DNA of 64,000 nt from Cellulomonas chengniuliangii. GTDB lineage: Bacteria; Actinomycetota; Actinomycetes; Actinomycetales; Cellulomonadaceae. Made by a program: the position numbers and the translations under genes. The notes beneath the pieces were generated by a model, which was given only the letters and a program-made list of their open reading frames with translations, had not been told where the DNA came from and ran no database searches. This document shows, piece after piece, positions 63,417 through 64,000 of this stretch (position 1 is the stretch's first letter; every line of letters begins with the position of its first letter). Location: contig NZ_CP101988.1 of NCBI RefSeq assembly GCF_024508335.1, positions 2,480,001-2,544,000 on the forward strand, given 5' to 3'.

Positions 63417-64000
63417 ATGGAGCCCTCCGGCCCGGTCCTGGGACGTCGCGCGCTGAACCGCGCGCTGCTGGCCCGCCAGCACCTGCTCGAGAGGCGCCAC
63501 GGCTCGGTCCTGGACGAGGTGGCCCACCTGGTCGGGCTGCAGGCGCAGGCGCCCTGGTCGCCGTACACGGCGCTGTGGTCGCGGCTCGCCGAGTTCCGGC
63601 CCGACGAGCTGGGCGGCCTGCTGCTGGGCAGGGAGGCCGTGCGCGTGGCCGCGATGCGCGCCACGGTGCACCTGGTGACGGCCGACGACGCCCTCCTGCT
63701 GCCGTCGCTGACCGCCTCGATCGGCGAGCGGGGCGTCCGGGGCGCCGGGCCGTTCTCCGCCACGCTGCACGCCCTGGACCCCGTGGAGTTGGCCCGCGCC
63801 GCCCGGGAGCTGCTCGAGGCCGAGCCGATGACGCCAGCGCGGCTCGGCAGGCGGTTGCTCGAACGCTGGCCCGACGCCGCCCCAGACGCTCTGGCCCATG
63901 GCGCCCGCTACCTGCTCCCGCTCGTCCAGACACCCCCGCGCGCGGTGTGGGGGCGTTCAGGAGCGACCGTGTGGACGACCACGCGGGCATGGCTGGGGCG
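63417..64000 (+). CDS. HTH_42-family DNA glycosylase, AlkZ-like (3' end outside window)
   Basis: The frame from ATG 63417 is open to the last base, giving at least 194 residues. It matches the winged-helix DNA-binding HTH_42 superfamily: LLARQHLLERR, HLVGLQAQAPWSPYTALWSR, VRVAAMRATVHLVTADDALL. The catalytic-type motif is Q-x-Q (Gln42 and Gln44), the AlkZ form that marks glycosylases acting on crosslinks from agents such as azinomycin. The protein is about 370-400 residues in the family, so roughly half is missing here. TAGGGT lies 7 bases before the ATG, suggesting a leaderless transcript. Confidence 0.82.
   Translation, partial: MEPSGPVLGRRALNRALLARQHLLERRHGSVLDEVAHLVGLQAQAPWSPYTALWSRLAEFRPDELGGLLLGREAVRVAAMRATVHLVTADDALLLPSLTASIGERGVRGAGPFSATLHALDPVELARAARELLEAEPMTPARLGRRLLERWPDAAPDALAHGARYLLPLVQTPPRAVWGRSGATVWTTTRAWLG

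Overview
The window is a 64 kb stretch of GC-rich chromosome from an actinobacterium. Several features point there together: a fused 2-oxoglutarate decarboxylase/dehydrogenase (Kgd type), the order mtrA-mtrB-lpqB-comF-hpf-secA, a SigR/RsrA-type redox sigma/anti-sigma pair, a 24-codon bL37 ribosomal protein gene, an Rv3235-like protein, the actinobacterial order aroA-rsgA-hisN, and a Tad locus with an Ssd-type ATPase. Protein flavour and gene order suggest a Cellulomonas-like member of the Micrococcales (inference only). No tRNA, rRNA, CRISPR array, prophage or insertion sequence was seen. The content is mostly core genome, densely packed, with many 4-base ATGA/GTGA overlaps.

Layout. 1-1.65 kb: end of a YyaL-like protein and a small DinB-like protein. 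1.65-7.1 kb (minus): cell-division block ftsE-ftsX-M23 hydrolase-smpB-DUF2207. 7.3-10.7 kb (minus): sugar ABC importer, with a perfect CRP/GlxR-type site and a LacI-like operator upstream and a strong hairpin after the binding-protein gene. 10.9-12.0 kb: prfB. 12.07-16.8 kb (minus): Tad pilus operon cpaF-tadB-tadC-small pilin-like-tadE-tadE-tadG. 17.0-17.3 kb: scar of a response regulator/kinase pair. 17.6-19.4 kb: methyltransferase and aldose epimerase. 19.5-23.1 kb: VanY-type carboxypeptidase and two CNNM/CBS membrane proteins. 23.4-27.0 kb: two-component system and an ABC exporter. 27.2-31.0 kb: kgd. 31.1-34.5 kb: GlxA/AraC regulator, tiny membrane protein, SGNH esterase, and a PadR plus DUF4097 operon under a near-perfect palindrome. 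34.6-36.0 kb: pilT and bL37.

36.0-41.7 kb: rsrA and sigR, with a textbook SigR promoter upstream, divergent from a ferritin and a small membrane protein, then aroA-rsgA-hisN. 41.8-47.0 kb: DUF6912, the Ssd/CpaE ATPase and the SAF/CpaB protein (likely partners of the Tad operon 25 kb away), a BldC-like HTH protein, a hypothetical protein, a LysM protein and an Rv3235-like protein. 47.2-57.6 kb (minus): mtrAB-lpqB-comF-hpf-ycaQ-secA. 57.8-63.4 kb (plus): a coupled operon of a membrane protein, DUF4129, DUF4350, MoxR ATPase and DUF58. The window closes inside an AlkZ-like DNA glycosylase gene.

Regulation visible in the DNA: a SigR autoregulatory promoter, a CRP/GlxR box, a PadR-type operator lying on a -35/-10 promoter, GGCAGAA repeats between the GlxA-like regulator and its divergent neighbour, several long terminator hairpins, and a recurring -10-like hexamer 6-7 bases before start codons that suggests many leaderless transcripts. 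I found no clearly undescribed system. The most interesting items are the regulatory sites, the split Tad locus with altered pseudopilin residues, the two different HTH_42 glycosylases, and the degenerate two-component scar.
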